Assembly (NCBI GenBank): GCA_038373865.1
Contig: JAXGGA010004686.1
Coordinates: 21,533-85,532, forward strand
Direction: 5' to 3'
DNA length: 64,000 nucleotides
DNA from: Uloborus plumipes
Lineage: Eukaryota; Arthropoda; Arachnida; Araneae; Uloboridae
Made by a program: the position numbers and the translations under genes. The notes beneath the pieces were generated by a model. That model did no database searches, was not told the origin of the DNA, and worked only from the letters and a program-made list of their open reading frames with translations. Shown piece by piece: positions 38,536 to 49,625 of the stretch (position 1 is the first letter of the stretch; every line of letters begins with the position of its first letter).

Positions 38536-38700
38536 GTCTGGGCATCGTGCTTGTGTCTATGAGTGGCGTGGCGTGGCGCCTGACATCGAGGGAGTCTCCC
38601 TCCTGCAGGGCGATGTTCGGATTCAGGAGGGCGCGACACGAGCCACACAGGAGGTTCGTGCCCAGGGTACCCCACTACGGAAGGCCGCACCCCTTCAGTG
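38536..38700 (+). CDS. Exon n-2 of PPxY-tail membrane protein
   Basis: The acceptor is a pyrimidine-rich stretch ending TTTGCAG at 38535 with a CTAAT-like branch point just upstream. The donor is GTAAGT at 38701. The exon opens in phase 1 (two bases complete the first codon) and closes after one base of a codon, so it is a symmetrical 1-1 exon of 165 bp. It encodes LGIVLVSMSGVAW, which looks like the inner end of a membrane span, then a polar, arginine-rich juxtamembrane segment (RRARHEPHRRFVPR). The start of the span must lie on an earlier exon that I could not find. Joined to the next two exons it gives an open frame to a stop. The protein family is not recognised with certainty; a single-pass receptor-like protein is inferred. 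Confidence 0.82.
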
Positions 38701-40550
38701 GTAAGTTATTGCTGTCCTTTGTTACTGACAACTGTATCATTAGCACCCTAAAGTTATCTTTTCAGCGTTGAAACGATGCTTGATTGTTTTCTTTACCGAC
38801 TTGGATACATGTGTTTTCCCATTTTCCTTTCTTATGTTCCAAAAAAAAAAAAAAGATCGCTTCAGTTTTTCTCTTTGCAAAGTTGTCTGATTAACATCGT
38901 AGATGTGCGAACATTACGGTCATCAGAGAATGTGTGCGGACTAAATTTAAGATCTACCAGTTTATATCATGCATCCAATTAAAATAAATAGTCACCTGTA
39001 TAGAGAAAAAAACCCATCGATGAACCTCCAAATATAGTACAATATACTAATAATGCTGTGTTAGCCATAGATCCGTGCAATATCAGTATTTTTGATCCAA
39101 TTTGGTTTATATGCCTGTGTTTCTGATTGCAGTTTGCAAACAATTTCGAAACATCATTTAAGGCACTAAACTTACCCATTTATTTAGGTGAAACGAAAGC
39201 AATTTAATTTTTAAACAAACACCCCCCCTCCCCATATTCCAATCGTTTTCTTCAAGTCTCTTAATTTAAAGTCAATTGTAATTCACAATACATAGATTTT
39301 TCAATATTCTCTACATTTCGGTTATTATTCAAATAATGCTTTTGTTTTCCCCCGAAATTTGACAGCGAGATAATATTTTTGCATTATTGAAAAGTAGGAT
39401 GATTGACATGAAAAATCTTGTTTACTTAAACACATCAGAAGCAAGAAAACCACATCAGAAGCATATGATTCACGTCTACATGATAAAGAAGAAGAATCCA
39501 TACCAGAAAAATAACATTTAAAACGCGAATAGCCCAAGTCCACGTTACGGTTCCTCTTCATATCAGCAAACATTTCCTGAATCATAAAAGCATTGTGCAT
39601 GAAGCGTGAATTAAGAAGAAGAAAAAAGAGAAACTTATCAAACTTCCCACGCATCATTGTTTATTATACGTACCATCCTTTTGAATAGTTTTGAATTTTC
39701 ATTTAAAATTTTTTTAATAATTAGTAGAAATGTTATAATTTAATAAAGACATTCAATTTCGAAACTGAATTTACTGCTCTGAGTCACATTTCGTTACATG
39801 GTTTGGTTTAGCAAGTGCTTTTTCCATTCAGCATCAGGGCCATACCACCGTCACGTGCGGGACAAATCAGACTCAATAATTCACCAACATTTTTCTACAC
39901 ATCCTAATATTTTAACTAAACAGAAGTAAACACATTTTTTGATGTTTACATATGATGCAAAGGTACTCCCGACGCAGTTATATTTTTATTGAATATTTTT
40001 GTTAGTTAAAATTTAATTTATTTGTTTGTGTCACGTGCGGGACATTCAAAGTCAACCTCTCGTAACGGACTTTTTTTTAAATTAGTTAATTTTTTACTCT
40101 ATTAATTTAGCAACGACGGAACTACTTGTAGATTTTGATTACTAAGGTTCCAATGTAAATGAAACATATCATCATGAGAAATAATAATTTAAACCGCTAA
40201 CAAAAATAGATTTAGGGTTATTTCACGCAAAGCAGTCATTTTGTCCCGCACTTTACGATTCACACATTTCATTAAAAAGTAGTATGTTTTGACGAAGTTT
40301 TTTTTCTTAAGGTATCACATAAACGTATGTAATTTTCTAAGCAACTTTTTTTTTTTTTTTTTTTCATTATCCTTTTATATTATTATTTTTAATGAAATAT
40401 ATGAAGCTTCACACATGCGGGACAAAATTACCGTTTTCCGTGTAATGACCCATCACAGACTTGAAATGTTACTTTTCTTTTAAATCATTCAGCCGCGAAT
40501 ATTCTCTTCTTGCTAAAAATCTAATACTGTGTTTTTTTCTCAATTTTCAG
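38701..40550 (+). other. Phase-1 intron, 1,850 bp
   Basis: It begins GTAAGT and ends with a pyrimidine tract and TTTTCAG. It carries three or four copies of a TCACGTGCGGGACA-type motif (39851, 40031, 40412, and inverted near 40242) and is otherwise AT-rich. Confidence 0.8.
39851..40430 (+). repeat. Repeated CACGTGCGGGACA motif in intron
   Basis: TCACGTGCGGGACA occurs exactly at 39851-39864 and 40031-40044. A variant CACATGCGGGACA is at 40412-40424, and an inverted TGTCCCGCA is at 40242-40250. The two exact copies contain the palindromic E-box CACGTG. The motif could be part of a diverged transposable element or a cluster of binding sites. Confidence 0.6.
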
Positions 40551-40731
40551 CAATGTTATATCCAGATATCACGCTACGACCTCCTCCTCCGTCGTACCAA
40601 GCCTCGATGCAGGAGTATCGTCTGCGCCTTCTGCTGATGGACAGGCAGACACCCCCCGCAACACACCCTCCCCCGCCACAGCCGCCGCCACCTCCACCGG
40701 TGTACCGAGGGCCAGCTACAGTTTATCCCAG
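40551..40731 (+). CDS. Exon n-1 of PPxY-tail membrane protein
   Basis: The acceptor TTTTCAG ends at 40550 and the donor GTAAAT starts at 40732. The exon is 181 bp, enters in phase 1 and leaves in phase 2. It encodes AMLYPDITLRPPPPSYQ, then a conserved-looking amphipathic segment EYRLRLLLMDR, then a proline-rich stretch ending PPPPPPVYRG. PPSY (40586-40597) and PPVY (40694-40705) are PPxY motifs, known ligands of WW domains such as those of Nedd4-family ubiquitin ligases. This composition supports a cytoplasmic location. GC content is far above the flanking introns, as expected for coding sequence. Confidence 0.85.
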
Positions 40732-40974
40732 GTAAATTGATTGACCATAATGTGATGATATGCCTTAACCAAAGCGTTGCGAGGGCTTCAAAATGCACAT
40801 GACATTCAACATAGAGTTTTCATTTATTTCAAAATAAAAGTTATAATTTTGTTTCTCTCTTTGCATTTAAATCGAAAAATTTCAATTCAATTTTAAATAT
40901 ACAATATATATTGTGGCATGAAAAGAAAATTGCTAAACAGGGAAATAATGGAGAGAATAGGAAACATAAAGCAG

Positions 40975-41270
40975 TATGTAATCGCCCCTAATAAAGGGCT
41001 AAGGCAGAAACATACATTACACCACCAGCTTGTTTATTCCATAAATGGACTACATGGATGGTGTTCTAATTTCACATTAGCTACCAGTTTTTATTGGCTC
41101 TCTGCTATACAAGATTTTTGCCTCTAGCTCGTTTAATCCCTATGCCATGCTGATGAGTGCATAATAAGCATGAAACTGCAGTTCGTGGATGGAATAAACG
41201 AACTGGTGGTGTAATGAATGTGAAACATGTTGCACACAAATGATTTGGAGGCAAGACACAAATTTAGGGA
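40975..41270. mobile_element. Intronic inverted-repeat element
   Basis: The arms at 41015-41042 and 41189-41216 are 28 bp inverted repeats with two mismatches (CATTACACCACCAG...TTTATTCCAT). Further complementary words (AATAAGCATG/CATGCTGATG region) lie between. The surrounding sequence is of higher complexity than the intron. The outer boundaries are my estimate and no target duplication was found. Confidence 0.6.
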
Positions 41271-42764
41271 TTAATATCTCATTGACATTTAGTTCAATTG
41301 TGCAGTCGTCTCAAAATCAATTACAATTTTGTTTTGAGTCAGTTGAACATAATTTCCTATCTTTTGATGAATGCCAGTGTTATTGTACCCACAAATCAAA
41401 ATCTGTTGTCAATTAATGCATTTAAACCAACCATTGGCGCGAACCATTGGTGGTTCAAAAGAGAGAGAAGTCAGCGTATTTAGTTTGTGAACTTCTTGTT
41501 ATGTATTGCATATTTTTACAGACAATAAATTTGCTCTTCCTTTCTTTTTATACTCCCCCCCTTTTTTTTTTAATTTTATAATGACAATAATGTACATGCA
41601 ACTGAGGGTATTGAGTACTTGCTTAGTAAGAAGTCTGTGGGTTTCAGTAATGTAAAAAAAAGATCTGGTAATATATTTTGAAAATACAAGTCTCCTTCTT
41701 TCCATTTTTTTTCTTTGGAGCACCTTTGCTGAATTATTCCATCGTTTAACAGTATACTGTCGTTCTTTAGTCCTAACTGAACCTTTTTGGCAATAAACTC
41801 TCGGGGTAAGGGGGGGGGGGTCGAAAAATTGGGCGTTCTTTAATTACTTGAATTTTTATGTGGTCTACAAGACAAGCTTAAAAGTATTATTAATCCGCAC
41901 GATCATAAACGTATCAGCTTTGGCTCAATTAAACAAAATTGATAATAGGAAAAAGAGTTTTTCCTTTTTTAACTTAAAAGCAGCAAAGAAAAGATATACA
42001 CACCTTGCAATAAAACCACAATAATTAAATACAGAACTCAAAAGTTTGGAAAGTATTAAAACGTTCAATAATTCCAGAATCCGTTTGATTGTCATATTTT
42101 CTGTTGACGCGATCCAAAAAGTCAGACGATCGTTTATAAAATCCAGCCATGTTATTACGAAAGTTAGGGATCGAATGAGAGGGGAAGAATTTACGACAAA
42201 TCTCCCTTCCCAAGTAATAAATAAATGAAATGAATCAAAACTACATCGCCCCAAGTTCCAAAAAGAAGCTTTATGATCCCCGCTGCTATAAAATTATCAT
42301 GCTTTATCGATTCCTAGAGTTTAAAATATCCCCCAGCGCTTTCATAAACGGCTTTCTGAACTATCTAAAATGTCTATAAATTCTTGAGATTTTTTCAGGC
42401 TTTTGAATGCCTAGGTTGGTAGCGTTATAAAAGAGGATTGTGCCAGTCTTGTTTTCTGAAGGCTATGAAAAGGGGGATTTTGGGGATGTTTTTTCTATCT
42501 TTTTTTTATTGTTATTATTTTAAATCAAATATGACTTTATCTTTAAAATCTTCAGTTGATGGTTTTCATTTATTTTTTTGACTACGTTTTATCTTATATA
42601 AAGTTCATATAGAACTGAACGAACCTATTCTACTGTATACCAGCATCAATTTTTTCTATTAGACCTGTATATGTATCTCCCACCATTGGCTAAAGCTTTA
42701 AAATTACTTAAAATATATTTTTCAATAAAAATTATATCAAATTCACAATGTAATCGAATAATCG

Positions 42765-42960
42765 TGCAGTGATGCAGGCGTGGATTCAGAGGAGGGGTGG
42801 TATGATCCCCCCTCAAAATAACCGACCAAATATAGCGACTAATTGCATTTTTGAGACTTATATTAAGAAAAAATTTCCAAAACTCCCCAATTTTCCACAA
42901 AAATTGCACTTTGACCCCCCCCCCCTCCTTTCCGAAAATGACCCCCTTGCAGTGATGCAG
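42765..42960 (+). mobile_element. Small insertion flanked by 13-bp direct repeats
   Basis: TGCAGTGATGCAG occurs exactly at 42765-42777 and 42948-42960, around a 170-bp segment that starts GCGTGGATTCAGAGG, contains a C run and ends GACCCCCTT. The start resembles hAT-type termini (CAG-GCGTGGATTCAG). The direct repeat is longer than the usual 8 bp, so part of it may belong to the element or chance. Confidence 0.5.
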
Positions 42961-43503
42961 CAAAATGGGAGAGGTGTCATTTGTCGTGCAAGTAAAGCCA
43001 TTGATCTCGAGGCCACAGGGTTTTGTATGTATGGTCAGGTATGACCGAAAAACTCTGCTAGAAGGTAAATTCTGGCTGCGCAATCTCAGTCGTGGGAGAA
43101 AGGAAGCATTGGAATTAGAAAAACAAAAGCTCTATCACAAAAAGTAAAAACTAATAAATTAGAACGATTTCATAAGTGGTCGACAGATTTAAAATCATTT
43201 TAAACAAACATTGTTTCACATTCCAATTCTTTATTCCAAACGAAATTTTTGAAGACTTTTTAATCATTACGAAAACAAAATGTCAATAACATAAAAATTA
43301 AGAGTGAAATAATTTTACATTTCTGTAGGCATTGAAGTCAAAATTAAAATCCCTATCAATTTTTTTCCTTTTTAAGTCTCGAACGATGAAGAAGAAACCC
43401 ATTTTCTTGCATAATAGTTTTTTATTTTCAGCTAATTTATTTTTACTGTTTAATTTGTGTTTTTCTGCCAAAATGTTGAAAATCTTTTTTGATTCTATCG
43501 CAG

Positions 43504-43774
43504 ATTTCCTATGAATATTGGCATCTCGGACTACAGTCGACCGCCCAGCTATCGCTCTAGGCCGAGCAGTGCAGGTCAACCAAGTCCAGTTGGGCCGGAG
43601 GATGTGGAATTAATCAATAATCCCTCTACATCTAGCTCACATCACCTTCCCAGTGACGTCATCGCTTCTTCTTTAACGGTCGTCGCGTCCACCGCGCAAC
43701 AGCAGAATGTTGGACGTTTAACGCCATCTGCCGTTACTAATTCGAACCATGTCGAGGTTGTTGCACAGGTGTGA
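43504..43774 (+). CDS. Terminal coding exon of PPxY-tail membrane protein
   Basis: The acceptor TATCGCAG ends at 43503. Entering in phase 2 it completes an arginine codon and reads FPMNIGISDYSRPPSYRSR, then a serine/threonine-rich tail that ends HVEVVAQV and TGA at 43772-43774. It carries the third PPxY motif (PPSY, 43541-43552). The three exons total 617 bp; after the first two bases they give exactly 205 codons including the stop, with no internal stop. In known vertebrate proteins, single-span proteins with paired PPxY motifs (for example PMEPA1 and LDLRAD4) recruit Nedd4-type ligases and dampen signalling; similar architecture here is an analogy, not a demonstrated orthology. The last residues (VVAQV) are not a strong PDZ ligand. 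Confidence 0.88.
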
Positions 43775-46700
43775 TAACAGATGGCAGCACTCACCAAATT
43801 TAGGAAACGTGTGTGGAATGGAAAAGATAAGTTATGTTTATGTTGATGTGAATACGACTTTTTTCAAATGTAACAGTTTTGTTCGCTTAGTACAATTTAT
43901 CCAAAAAATTAACGTTTAAAAATACCATTAGTAATTTTCTTGGTTGGAAATAACAACAGCAACATGCTCAGAATGAAAAAATAATTGAAATTAAAAATAA
44001 AGATTAAAAAAACTTCTTCAATGCATTGCATATATCTTTCGTTAATGCATTTAATGCATCATTGTAATTTGATTGTCAAGTTAAAAAAAAAAAAAAACAT
44101 TTTTGAATCATTTCTTTACTTTTTTTTTGTTGAAGTGTTTTAAGTTACATTATATATTTTATTCTATCAACACAAATATTAAAAGTACTATTTTTCACTT
44201 TATTTTTTCTCCTATTATTACAAAATATGTGATAGAAAAAAATTAAGTATTATAGTATTTCCTTTTCACACTAGTTTTCCTAGCGCTGTATTGTTTTTGA
44301 GTGTGACTCAATCTATAAATGATGACAAAGTGAAACAAATTTATTTTTTGTCTCCTATCCTTGAAGACTATGAACAACTTATAAGCAATGATTTCTGCAC
44401 GTTATGCTTCTACAATAAAGCAAAGAATTCTGTTATAGCATCAATTTCAGATTTGCGTTCTTTTTTCTAATGGTTGTGAAACTTTTTTTTTTCAATCAAA
44501 CGAAATGCACTCAATAAGTGTTTTAAATTTTTGTACAAACTATAGTATACAAACAGAGAAGAAAAAAATCTTTCTGTTGATTTTTCTATGGGACTAAATG
44601 GCAGATGCTGCTATAGGTGCTGTTTTAGTTTCTATGCTAAGTGTTATTGAGATGAATGTGAAATAATTGAATATTAGCTGCATTGTATGACATATACTAC
44701 TTATGTTGCTGTAAAAGATTGAAACTGGAGAATGTCAGCATTCACTGGTGAATGCATAAAAATTTAACTAATTCTTTGGTCTTTCACAAATGCATGTGAT
44801 ATGAGAATGAGGATTGTTAACATTTACCAGATTTCAGTCTCTTGCTGTGACATATATACTGAATGCATTCAGATGATTTAAGTCACTTTTATAAAGTACA
44901 TATTTAAAGCAATAATGTTTTGTTTATTCACACACAGCATCATACTAACCAAATTTTTTCAACAACTGACTATACAATTCTATTGGGTAAATGCCAGCGT
45001 TTTATTAACTCCTGCAATTGAACAAAATTTTACGAAGTAGTTATTTTATTTTGAAAACGAATCGCAAATTAATATTTTGAAATTAGTTGCCTTATTGATT
45101 AGAAGATATTTTTTTAAATAAAACATGCTCATTGACTTATAATGTGGTTTTTTTTTACCTATTAATTGAAGTGATTCATAAACTATGAGATCTTTTTTTT
45201 AATGCTTTCTCCATTATCATGAACCGACTCTCTATCTATTACAAATTTTAAGAAAATATATAATGAAACAGCTTAAAATTAAAGTTTAAATGACTACAGA
45301 AAAATTAATAGACTTTTTTAACATGACTTTAGCATTTATTATAATTTTTATATGTAGAAAGTATATTTTAGCATTATAAATTTATTGAAAAAATATCAAC
45401 TATATTATTTTTTGAACTAATGCACTATCATGCTGTATAAAGTGAATAAACAATACATTAATGTTCTTAGAAAAATTTAATTAATCTGGACCAACTGTTT
45501 GATATCAAAAATATATTATTTATGCATATAATTCTTGTGATGGTTAATCTTTGCACAAAAGTTCCTTATTTGACCAATGATATATTTAATTATTTTCATC
45601 AGAAGGATGAAAACATATCTTGCAAAGTACTGGTGATATCTTTATGAAAATTAAATCAGCTTGAACAAATGACAAGCATAATTTTTCAAATAAACTATTG
45701 TAGAATCTGCAAACTTTCATTTTTTGAATCAGTTTCTTCATAATAATGCATTTAGGAATTCTAATTAAAATTGAAAATATAAGTAGCTGTGAATTCACTT
45801 TCTTAAAAATAGTTTAAAATGCTGGCGGTTTAACCTTTCTTTTCTTTTTATCTCCCCCTTGCTTTTTCGAGAGAACTTCTTAAACTTGTTGGACAAGCTT
45901 AAAGAATGTTCTTTGCACTCTTTTTATGTTTATTTTATATTTGAGAAATTTTCTCCACATCTTCTTAAACTTTTTTCTCAAGTTTTCCCCCCTAAAGAAT
46001 AGTATTTAGAATTTTGCAATGTATAAAATAAAATAACAAAATTAATAGTGCTACAGCCTACAAAATTTCAATACATTAGCAAACTTAAAACACTTATAAT
46101 TACTAGCCGATTATGTATTATTTACACTTTTTCAATCAATTGAGATGTTTTTGTAACTGATATTCAGTTTGAATTAAAATTATTTCAAGGTTTTTTAAAA
46201 GGACTTAAAAATATGAAATTATTATTTTAGTTTTGAAACATAACTTTTATTAGTTTGTTATCTCTTCATTTTCAACAGGGCCCATCAATCAGCATTCATT
46301 CATTCAAATAATAAATGGTCATGACAATTGACTGATCACAGATATTTTAATCAATAAAATTTTACTGTTACATAATTTATGTAAATTTTTTTTAATGATT
46401 TAACTATTATATATTTTACATATGAACCCTTTAAAGCCAAAGAGTTGTAAATCGATTGCCCCTTTCAAGACGTTTTTATTCTGTTAGTGCTACATTAAAA
46501 ATATTTTTTTATCGAAATTGGGTGAAGAAAAGTGGTGACCTCCCAAGAATTTTCGTATTCAGCAAAATTTGTCGAAGATTTGGCAAATTTGGAGACAATA
46601 TTGCAACATCAAAATTCTTTTTAATTAAAAAAAAAACTTGTTAATGATGGATTACTAGTCTTCCCATTAGATGTTATGTACGTATTCATATTTTATCATT

Positions 46701-47262
46701 TGGGTAAAAATCGAATTTCATTCGGCAACTCAGAATTTTCATTCTCCAAAAAATTTTAGTTCATTGTACCCATGTAAAGATCTACAATATTTTGACGGTG
46801 TCAGTAGTAGTTAGCTGCTGTTTGACCAAACCAAATGGAGTTACAACTTTGGGCTTTAAAAGACTCATACATACATAGCATATATAAAGAAAATGTAAAG
46901 TTTTGAAAGTTTTATCTACTAGTACATCAGTAGAAAGTGTGCTCGGTTATATTCTCTTGTGTGTCACAAGAAAACGAACATCTTGTGACCTACACGTGCA
47001 TAACTATGTGTTCAGATCTTTTATACAGTGAATGTATAAACTGATATATCATCTGATGAGAAGCATATTTTCACCAGAAGTCATTAAAAGTACTGATATG
47101 GAAAGCAGCTATGCAATATGTGTAAAAAAAAAACATTATTATTTCAATCCTTCTTCAACTATACATGTGAATATTTTTGTACAGATTAGACAAGGATCAT
47201 TGTGCCATAGTCATGTATTTATGTGTTGATATATATTTGAATAAAATTCCTGTAGATACAGT
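43775..47262 (+). other. Probable 3' untranslated region
   Basis: After the stop codon, about 3.5 kb of AT-rich, mostly repeat-free sequence runs without a recognisable gene to the best polyadenylation site. Earlier AATAAA hexamers at 43996 and 44414 could give shorter transcripts. Its continuity as a UTR is inferred, not proven. Confidence 0.45.
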
Positions 47263-47283
47263 ATTAGTGTGTGGTGTGTGTTC
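47240..47283 (+). terminator. Polyadenylation signal with GT-rich downstream element
   Basis: AATAAA at 47240-47245 is followed about 22 bases later by a GT-rich stretch (GTGTGTGGTGTGTGTT, about 47267-47282). A hexamer with a downstream GT-rich element at that distance is the usual layout of a metazoan poly(A) site. Confidence 0.6.
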
Positions 47284-47956
47284 TCAATCACTTGTACATG
47301 AAACATACAGAAGAACATGTTTATAAATTCCACATGTTCAGTATAATTTTAAATCAATGTTTCCAAAATACTTCAAAACTTATCTTTTTTTTTTCAAGAC
47401 ATTTAATTAAAATTATTTTATTATTTTGTAATAAAGAAATTATTCCTAAACTTATTAAACCAAGTGAAAGAATGTCTGCTATGAAAAGCATAATGATTTT
47501 CTTTAAGTTATTCCGCCTATTTGTATTAGAGAACTCACTAATACATGAGGTAAATTATTTCATGATCTAATGCAGTTATTTTTTAAAATCTTAAACAAAA
47601 TATAAAACATTTTTTTTTCAAAGTAATATAATAAAGACCAGAACCAGGATTTGATCCATTTGTAGGTATAGCAAAAGACTCCCTATGCTTAAGATTTCAT
47701 GATTTTAATTTTATCTTTATTTATTCATTCATTGAAAAAAAAACTATAATTCTGAGAAACTTGCACGATTTTATTCTGTTATATAATTAATCATGCTTTA
47801 AGTTTCATTATAAATTATTTCCTTTGTTATTTATTTATGCCAAGGTCTATTTACGTACAGTAATTTTTTGGTAGTTAAAGGCTTTCAAACAATATTTCTC
47901 CTATAAAAAAACTCTCCTCATGAGGATATGAAATTACAAGTTCCTGCTATTAACTA
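47284..47956. other. AT-rich non-coding stretch
   Basis: No gene was recognised. A B-box-like word (GGATCAAATCC on the minus strand, about 47648-47658) hints at another tRNA-derived remnant, but no A box was convincing. Confidence 0.4.
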
Positions 47957-48438
47957 CAGTGACCCCTCGTTATATCGCGCTTTTCAAGGGACAAGAAAAA
48001 AGCGCGATATAACCGAGGTCATTAAAAATAGTTTTCTATCCAGCATACAAGTAAATTATACGCGCACATACATAAAAATTCATTTATTCGAACATTAGAT
48101 TTTAGGGCGTGTGTTTTCTTGACACTTACCAGATGCGTTTCACTCATTGTATCAATACAAAAGAAAGTGTTCAGTAGTTTCCAAACTGTCTCTGCAGTAT
48201 GCAAGTTTGGGTGACAGGAATTTGCTGCTTCTTTTTAGCGAGTTCAGACGAATAGAAGAAGCTTCGTTTTGTTCATTGATGACAAAAAATAAATCAGAAA
48301 GAGACCTTTTCTGAGCAACTTACATATTTTCCCAAAAATGGTTTCGAACTAAAAGTTTTTTTTTTTTGGAGACAAAAGAAAAGAGCGATATATCCGAATG
48401 AGCGATATAACGAGGCACGATATAACGAGGGGCTACTG
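47957..48438. mobile_element. TA-flanked MITE, pogo/Tigger-like, 482 bp
   Basis: The left end CAGTGACCCCTCGTTATATC (47957) and right end, read in reverse complement, CAGTAGCCCCTCGTTATATC (ending 48438) are inverted repeats with few mismatches. TA flanks both ends (47955-47956 and 48439-48440). GCGATATAAC words repeat near both ends. No transposase is encoded. Confidence 0.85.
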
Positions 48439-48440
48439 TA

Positions 48441-49275
48441 TTTAATTAATGATCAAGATATTAGGTACAAATGAGAACATTTAACATTCATTGACAATTA
48501 ATTTATAAAATCTGCATGAACAAAAACAAATTGTGTTTCTTGAAAACAGTGTTTACACCTAATGAGCCTAATTAAAAATATATATATATTTTTATGTATG
48601 CAAGGTGGAAAATTACTTAAATTTTACAAATTAACAAGCGCTTTTATTGCGGCTTAATATTAATTGTAAATTATATATGGAAGTTAAATTAATTAGCCCT
48701 TTAAGTATCGAAAATCTGTAGATTAGAAAAAACAACATATGAACAAATTGAAATTTTAAGAAACTTTTTGAAAATTTAGAGAAACATTTGAAAATTCGAG
48801 AAACAATTTAAACACATAAAAATAGAGAGATATAAAAAGATTTAAATATAAGATATAAATATAAAAATACATTTTTATGCATATATTTTGACCAATTCTA
48901 GTAACAGATAACACATTATTTGACAGTGATTAGTTCCCATCTGGAACTATACCATTATTTCAACAACAGAGTTCCAGTTCAGAACGCTCACATTTTACAT
49001 CCGATGGGTACTTCTCATTTGTGCTATTTCTTCATCCTGAACTGTCTTTCTCCCGCTATTAGGCGCTTACCTAATTTAAAAAGTTTTCATAATAGTTCTC
49101 TTTAACAAAAAATAAATAAATAAAACGCTTCTAATACACAAAACTTCGCATTTACTTATTGTTTTAATTAATAAATGTTTATAATAAATAAATTTAAATT
49201 CATTTTAAACAAATTATACGCTAACTGAATCAACATTACACATCACAAAAAATATTTATATCATGTTTATTTCCA
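48441..49275. other. AT-rich non-coding stretch
   Basis: No gene was recognised. It is very AT-rich, with short repeated words such as GAAACTTTTTGAAAAT/GAAACATTTGAAAAT near 48760-48800. Confidence 0.5.
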
Positions 49276-49625
49276 GGAATACCTGCAGGGGAGAGCAAGA
49301 GGGTCCATTTCCACCCCCTTGATTTTAAAAACAAAATTTAATTTATGAAAAAAGGACAAACTACAAAATTGTTCAAAAACTTCCAAATACATCACGAAAA
49401 AAAAACATCTCATATGAATATCCATGAGCACAGGTAGAGGGTGCATTCTTACAATCCCTGGCTTTTAAAAATAAAATTTAATTAAACAAGAACAAACTAC
49501 GAAATACTTTCTTAAAAAACCACAAAATGCAACACAAAAAACATTAATATTACGAATCGGTGATAGGGGGCTGCACTTTCACCCAGTGGCTTTTAAAAAT
49601 GAAATTAAATTTATTTTGAATAGAA
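49276..49625 (+). repeat. Degenerate tandem repeat, 128-140 bp unit
   Basis: TTTTAAAAA followed by (C/T/G)AAA(A)TT(A)AATTTA recurs at 49323, 49463 and 49591. Each is preceded by a GGG(T)-rich word and a TCCA/GCA(C)TTTC(A)CCC-like word and, in the first two copies, followed by ACAAACTACAAAAT/ACAAACTACGAAAT. The third unit is partial. Confidence 0.65.

Larger units (their letters stand above)
40732..43503 (+). other. Phase-2 intron, 2,772 bp
   Basis: It begins GTAAAT and ends TATCGCAG. It contains an inverted-repeat element (40975-41270), a poly-G run near 41811 and a 13-bp direct repeat (42765-42777 and 42948-42960) around a 170-bp insert. Confidence 0.8.

Noticed and set aside
42646..43083. 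145-codon minus-strand open frame in an intron
   Set aside because: It covers a small insertion flanked by direct repeats and runs through a C/G tract, so its open state is likely accidental.
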